A stretch of 64,000 bases of DNA from an uncultured Rhodopila sp. (GTDB lineage Bacteria > Pseudomonadota > Alphaproteobacteria > Acetobacterales > Acetobacteraceae): NCBI RefSeq assembly GCF_903915725.1, contig NZ_CAIWTY010000090.1, forward strand, positions 186,001-250,000, given 5' to 3'. Each line of letters opens with the position of its first letter. Within the stretch, counting starts at the first letter, position 1. Position numbers and translations under genes: made by a program. Below, in pieces: positions 60,186 through 64,000 of this stretch. The notes beneath the pieces are model-generated. The model saw only the letters and a program-made list of their open reading frames with translations, was not told the origin of the DNA and did not search any database.

Positions 60186-60274
60186 TGTGTCATGGCCGGG
60201 CTCGACCACCCACGGCTTGCGATGTTTAGCGCGGCAAAGTCGTGGATGGCCGAGCCAAGCCCGGCCATGACACA
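60186..60274. repeat. dispersed inverted-repeat element, copy 6
   Basis: Perfect 10-base terminal inverted repeat (TGTGTCATGG / CCATGACACA), with inner pairs GGCCGGGCT / AGCCCGGCC-like and ACGGCTTG / AAAGTCGTGG. Nearly the same as 29412-29503. Confidence 0.72.
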
Positions 60275-60295
60275 GTAAGGATACTCCGCGCCGAA

Positions 60296-62074
60296 TTAGC
60301 CGCCTCCACGGTTGATCACCGGGCCGGACAGCGAGAGGCCGGTATTCACGACGGCAAGATGCGTCAGCGCCTGCGGGAAGTTGCCGGCGAGATGGCGGGC
60401 CGGCACGTTGAACTCCTCGGACAGAAGACCGACGTCGTTCCGAACGTCCAGCACGCGTTCGAACTGGGCTGCGGCTTCTTCGGATTTACCCAAAAGGTTA
60501 AGGCAATCGGCCATCCAGCATGAACAGGCGAGGAATGCACCTTCGGGATTTTCGGTGCCGCTGTGACGGGTTCGCCTGATAAAGCCGCCCTCGCCCAGAT
60601 CACGCCGGATGGCAGCGATAGTCCCGGCCATGCGTGGATCGCCGGCTGGCAGAAAGCCAACCAACGGCAACAGAAGCAAGCCGGCGTCCAGTTCCTGACC
60701 GCCGAAATACTGGGTGAACGTGCCCAGCCCGTCGTTCCAGCCCTCGCGACAGACCTCATCGTGGATCTGCCGCCGAAGCGCCTTCATCCGGCGCAACAGG
60801 TTTTCGCCGGCACCGGAGCCAAACGCCCGGACAAAGCGGTCGACCGCCACCCATGCCATGACGCGCGAGTAAGTGTAGTGCCGTGGTTTATTGCGCGACT
60901 CCCAGATCCCGGCCCCTGGCTGGTTCCAAACATCAGCCAAATGCTCCACCAGTTGCTTCCGCACCTGATCGGCCTGCCGGGACCCTGGCAGTCCCGCCTG
61001 ATCCGCGAGGTGCAGCGTGTCCACCACCTCGCCCCACACATCGATCTGGAGCTGCGTGGACGCCGCATTGCCGATGCGTACGGGCAGGGCGTGGCGATAG
61101 CCCGGCAGGCCGGCGACCGGCCATTCGTCCAGGTGGCGATCGCCATCCACGCGATACATGATCCGCATGTTTTCGGGCGAGCCGCCAATCGCCCGCAGCA
61201 GCCAATCCCGCCAGTTCCGCGCCTCGTCATGGTATCCGGCGTTGATCAAAGCCCCGAGCGTGAAAGTCGAATCGCGCAGCCAGCAGTATCTGTAGTCCCA
61301 GTTCATGGCTCCGCCCGGCGCTTCCGGCAGGGAGGTTGTCGGCGCCGCAATCAAACCGCCCGTCGGACGGTGGATCATCGACTTGAGCGTCAGCAGCGAA
61401 CGCCGCACCGGGTCCGGCCAGCGGGTCTTTCTGGAGTTAAAACGGGCGATCCAGTCGCGCCAGAATGCTTGAGTCCGCAGCAGCGCGGCTTCGGCATCGA
61501 GCGGCGGCGGCGCGGGTAGAGTCGCGTCGTGGTGCTGCATGACGAAGACCAGGCGCTGCCCTGCTGTGACGCTGAAGACCGCCTCCGCCGCATGGGCGCG
61601 AAGTTCAAGTGGAATTGGCGTGGTTACGGTAATCCGGTTCGATCCGACGGTTGCGACGAAACCGTCTTCCGTCGCCTCGGTCCAGGGAAGCATGGTTCCG
61701 TAATCGAAGCGCAGGCGCAGATCCATGCGAAGCCGACAGGTGCCTTCGACGCCCTCCACGATGCGCACCAGCGCCGCCACATCCTCGCGCACAGGCATGA
61801 AATCAATAAGCCGGACAGCGCCTCCCGCAGCAACGAGGTTGGTTTCCATGACCAATGTGTCGGACTGATAGCGGCGCGTCGCGCTTCGGGACGGGTCCTG
61901 TTCCGCCAGGCCAATCAGCCAGCGTCCGTTCGCAGGCGTGCCAAGCAGCGCGGCAAAGCACGCAGCGCTGTCGAAGCGCGGCCAGCACAGCCAGTCCACG
62001 GAGCCGTCGCGACTGACGAGGGCGGCGGATTCCCCGTCGCCGATGAGCGCGTAGTCTTCGAGCGGCGTGCTCAC
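60296..62074 (-). CDS. glycoside hydrolase family 15 (glucoamylase/trehalase-like)
   Basis: 592 residues. The N-terminal beta-sandwich begins PLEDYALIGDGESAALVSRDG and SVDWLCWPRFDSAACFAALL. The (alpha/alpha)6 catalytic barrel includes NWDYRYCWLRDSTFTLGALI, GWNDGLGTFTQYFGGQELDA and LLSEEFNVPARHLAGNFPQA, where the glutamates serve as acid and base. No signal peptide, so cytosolic. Members of this branch split alpha-glucosides such as trehalose. It is co-oriented with and just downstream of the cyo genes. Confidence 0.92.
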   Translation of the reverse strand: MSTPLEDYALIGDGESAALVSRDGSVDWLCWPRFDSAACFAALLGTPANGRWLIGLAEQDPSRSATRRYQSDTLVMETNLVAAGGAVRLIDFMPVREDVAALVRIVEGVEGTCRLRMDLRLRFDYGTMLPWTEATEDGFVATVGSNRITVTTPIPLELRAHAAEAVFSVTAGQRLVFVMQHHDATLPAPPPLDAEAALLRTQAFWRDWIARFNSRKTRWPDPVRRSLLTLKSMIHRPTGGLIAAPTTSLPEAPGGAMNWDYRYCWLRDSTFTLGALINAGYHDEARNWRDWLLRAIGGSPENMRIMYRVDGDRHLDEWPVAGLPGYRHALPVRIGNAASTQLQIDVWGEVVDTLHLADQAGLPGSRQADQVRKQLVEHLADVWNQPGAGIWESRNKPRHYTYSRVMAWVAVDRFVRAFGSGAGENLLRRMKALRRQIHDEVCREGWNDGLGTFTQYFGGQELDAGLLLLPLVGFLPAGDPRMAGTIAAIRRDLGEGGFIRRTRHSGTENPEGAFLACSCWMADCLNLLGKSEEAAAQFERVLDVRNDVGLLSEEFNVPARHLAGNFPQALTHLAVVNTGLSLSGPVINRGGG

Positions 62075-62126
62075 CGGTGATCTTTCTCGGGACGGGTCAT
62101 CACAAATTCCAATCGTCTATGGGTAA

Positions 62127-62555
62127 TCACATCATGCGGTGGCGCAGATTGAACAGGATGACGAGCGTGCCGCCGACCATCAGCAGGGTGATCAGGCCTG
62201 AGAACAGGATAAGCTGCAGGTCGTCGCGCGCCGATTTGCGCAGGTCGATGTGAAGAAAGAAGCGAAAATGGCCGATGATCTGAAGTAACCCCAGAGCAAA
62301 CACGATCGCCAACGCGGTCGCGGGGGCCATCAGCCTCCATGCGACGATCGCGAAGGCGGCGCAGGTCAGCAGAACCGCGAATACGAAACCGATGATGTAG
62401 GATCGACGTTCGCGGCGGTGTTCGGCACGTCCGGTGGCCGCCGCCCTGACGGGCGCCAGCTCGTGCGGCTCCGCCATGAGCCATACGGCGGCGGCCACGG
62501 CGGCGACGAATGCCAGCACCCACCGAAGGACGCGCGCCCGGGGTCGATCGCTCAT
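62127..62555 (-). CDS. cyoD: cytochrome bo3 ubiquinol oxidase subunit IV, with extra N-terminal helix
   Basis: 142 residues. The three-helix CyoD core occupies about residues 50-142 (SYIIGFVFAVLLTCAAF, LGLLQIIGHFRFFLHIDL, LMVGGTLVILFNLRHRMM). An additional hydrophobic segment lies at about 9-27 (LRWVLAFVAAVAAAVWLMA), not present in E. coli CyoD of ~110 residues. It overlaps the cyoC stop by 4 bases. Helps assemble the proton-pumping quinol oxidase. Confidence 0.85.
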   Translation of the reverse strand: MSDRPRARVLRWVLAFVAAVAAAVWLMAEPHELAPVRAAATGRAEHRRERRSYIIGFVFAVLLTCAAFAIVAWRLMAPATALAIVFALGLLQIIGHFRFFLHIDLRKSARDDLQLILFSGLITLLMVGGTLVILFNLRHRMM

Positions 62556-63178
62556 CGGATCAGCCCCTGCAAATAGACAACCGAGAAGATCGCGACCCAG
62601 ATGATATCGAGGAAATGCCAGAACAGGCCGAGGCGAAGCACGTTGATCTTGACTCGGGCGTCGGTGCCGAACACCGCGATCTGCACCATCATCACGATGA
62701 TCCAAACGCAGCCGGCAAACACGTGCAGGCCGTGCGTCGAGACCAACGCGAAGAACGCCGACAAAAACCCGCTGCGGCTCGGCGTTGCGCCGTCGGACAG
62801 CATCGTGGCGAAGTCGTGCAGCTCCATGCCCAGAAAGCCCGCACCCAGCAGCAGCGTCGTCGGCAACCAGACCTGCAACAGGCGCGGTTGGCTGCCGTGC
62901 TTCATGGCAAGCGACGCCAGGCCGAAGGTGAAGCTGCTGGTCAGCAGCAGCAGCGTCTCGATGAAGGCGCTGGACAGCTTGAACTCGGCGGCGGGCCCGG
63001 GGCCGCCGGCAGTGCCGGACAGCAGCACGCCGTAATTCGCGAACAGCAGCGCGAACAGCACGGCGTCGGTCATCAGGAAGACCCAGAACCCGAAGATGGC
63101 GCTGCCGGCCTCAGCATGTGTCTTCGGGTCGGTTGCGCCGAGATTAAGCCCGGCATGCAGGACTTCGTTCGCGCTCAC
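62552..63178 (-). CDS. cyoC: cytochrome bo3 ubiquinol oxidase subunit III
   Basis: 208 residues from a GTG at 63178 that overlaps the cyoB stop. Five membrane helices in the COX3-like pattern: GFWVFLMTDAVLFALLFANY, ETLLLLTSSFTFGLASLAM, GFLGMELHDFATML, FALVSTHGLHVFAGCVWIIV and WHFLDIIWVAIFSVVYLQGL. Inner-membrane subunit of the terminal quinol oxidase. Confidence 0.93.
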   Translation of the reverse strand: MSANEVLHAGLNLGATDPKTHAEAGSAIFGFWVFLMTDAVLFALLFANYGVLLSGTAGGPGPAAEFKLSSAFIETLLLLTSSFTFGLASLAMKHGSQPRLLQVWLPTTLLLGAGFLGMELHDFATMLSDGATPSRSGFLSAFFALVSTHGLHVFAGCVWIIVMMVQIAVFGTDARVKINVLRLGLFWHFLDIIWVAIFSVVYLQGLIR

Positions 63179-64000
63179 GCGACGGACTCCGCCAGGCCCT
63201 TGTTGGCCGGAGTCGTTTCCAGTTCGCGCGGCACGGCGCGGACGTTGGCGACGTGGTTCAGCCAGCGCGCTTCGGTTCGGGCAACCTCGGCGGCGGGGAT
63301 AACCTTGTAGATGTCGCGCACGAAGCTGCGCACGATCACCGTGCCCCAGATCAGGATCAGGCCGAGGATCGACATCCACCAGATATGCCAGACCAGGCCG
63401 AAGGCGCAGGCGGCCCCGGAGATGCCGATGACGACGCCGGCCGCGCTGTTTTTCGGCATCTCGATGTCCTGGTAGGTTTGGGGCGGATGGTAGGCTTGGC
63501 CATGCTCTTTCTGTCCGGCAAAGGTGTCGCGGCTGGTCACGGTGGGGATCACGGCGAAATTGTATTCCGGCGGAGGCGCCGAAACCGACCACTCCAGCCC
63601 CCGGCCGTCCCAGGGGTCGCCGGCGAAGACCCGGTTACTGTCTCGCTGTTTGATGCTGACCCGGAGCTGAATGAACAGGCTGACGAGCCCCGCCAAAAGT
63701 ATGAATGCGCCGACCATCGCGATCAGCAGCCAGGGCCGATAGGCGGTGTCAAAGACTTCCTGCGAGCGGCGGGGCATGCCCTCGGCGCCCAGGACATACA
63801 GCGGCATGAAGGCCAGGTAGAAGCCCACAACCCAGCAGCCGAACGCGATGCGGCCCCAGGTTTCGTTCAGCCGGAAACCGAAGGCCTTGGGGAACCAGTA
63901 TTGATAGCCCGCGATCATCCCATAGAGCAGGCCGGGGATCAGCATGTTGTGGAAATGCGCGACAAGAAACACAGTGTTGTGCACCATGTAGTCAAGCGGC
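63175..64000 (-). CDS. cyoB: cytochrome bo3 ubiquinol oxidase subunit I, 3' part
   Basis: The final ~275 residues of the heme-copper oxidase subunit I; the gene continues past the right edge of the window. VHNTVFLVAHFHNMLIPG carries the heme-ligand histidines of helix X, followed by YWFPKAFGFRLNETWG and MPLYVLGAEGMPRR, then DGRGLEWSVSAPPPEYNFAV, all typical of CyoB. The order cyoB-cyoC-cyoD is conserved; cyoA would lie outside. Confidence 0.95.
   Translation of the reverse strand, partial: PLDYMVHNTVFLVAHFHNMLIPGLLYGMIAGYQYWFPKAFGFRLNETWGRIAFGCWVVGFYLAFMPLYVLGAEGMPRRSQEVFDTAYRPWLLIAMVGAFILLAGLVSLFIQLRVSIKQRDSNRVFAGDPWDGRGLEWSVSAPPPEYNFAVIPTVTSRDTFAGQKEHGQAYHPPQTYQDIEMPKNSAAGVVIGISGAACAFGLVWHIWWMSILGLILIWGTVIVRSFVRDIYKVIPAAEVARTEARWLNHVANVRAVPRELETTPANKGLAESVA

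Noticed and set aside
1549-64000. Searched by eye for CRISPR arrays, prophage structural genes and secondary-metabolite clusters
   Set aside because: No regularly spaced repeats with unique spacers, no phage or NRPS/PKS signatures were seen.

Overview
The window is high-GC DNA (roughly two-thirds G+C by eye) with dense, short-spaced genes. It looks like a chromosome segment of an alphaproteobacterium, most likely family Acetobacteraceae (Rhodospirillales). This placement is inferred from the class I lysyl-tRNA synthetase, the alpha-type SspB, the cytochrome bo3 (cyo) oxidase, the class I fumarase and the general protein flavour. No rRNA or tRNA gene was seen.

Layout: 82-4248 carries a GT39-type glycosyltransferase, an amidohydrolase and a TetA-like exporter. 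4547-20882 is mostly housekeeping: a decayed Uma2 gene, cysK, class I lysS followed directly by a shortened MprF-like protein, a two-domain cold-shock protein, an oxidoreductase, a CitE-like lyase/pepN/tenA run on the minus strand, sspB, class I fumarase with a VOC protein, and queA. 21545-29352 is a two-gene operon encoding a giant pyruvate:ferredoxin oxidoreductase-type enzyme and a fused NfnB/NfnA-type NAD(P)H oxidoreductase; together they could form a self-contained 2-oxoacid:NAD(P) system. 29587-34025 is an accessory stretch with an HNH protein, two DUF6516/HTH toxin-antitoxin-like pairs (one nonsense-mutated), a remnant of a third antitoxin, a duplicated nucleotidyltransferase (one copy frameshifted) and two small membrane-anchored proteins.

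34149-47804 is dominated by molybdenum: a FdhF/YdeP-type molybdoenzyme, a YqeB/XdhC-like maturation factor, a DUF2478 protein, a tandem molybdopterin-fold protein, an alcohol and an aldehyde dehydrogenase, a DUF2325 protein, Mop, ModE, an orphan periplasmic binding protein and ModABC. 47937-50467 is a minus-strand metNI operon headed by a small hypothetical gene and an internally deleted monooxygenase. It is preceded by a strong promoter and a short Cys-rich leader peptide, which suggests attenuation by cysteine supply. 50690-51826 holds a FitA/VapC pair and an IS5-family remnant. 51905-64000 holds a Sel1 protein, an MlaC-like protein, a GMC dehydrogenase with its small subunit and a duplicated membrane protein, an enolase-superfamily enzyme with a PoxB-like enzyme, a small secreted protein, a GH15 enzyme, and cyoBCD running off the right edge.

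Two sequence-level patterns cut across the genes. One is a dispersed inverted-repeat element (ends GTCATGG/CCATGAC) found in at least seven intergenic places plus a half copy. The other is a highly iterated 10-base palindrome, GCCGATCGGC, found 11 times in genes and spacers.
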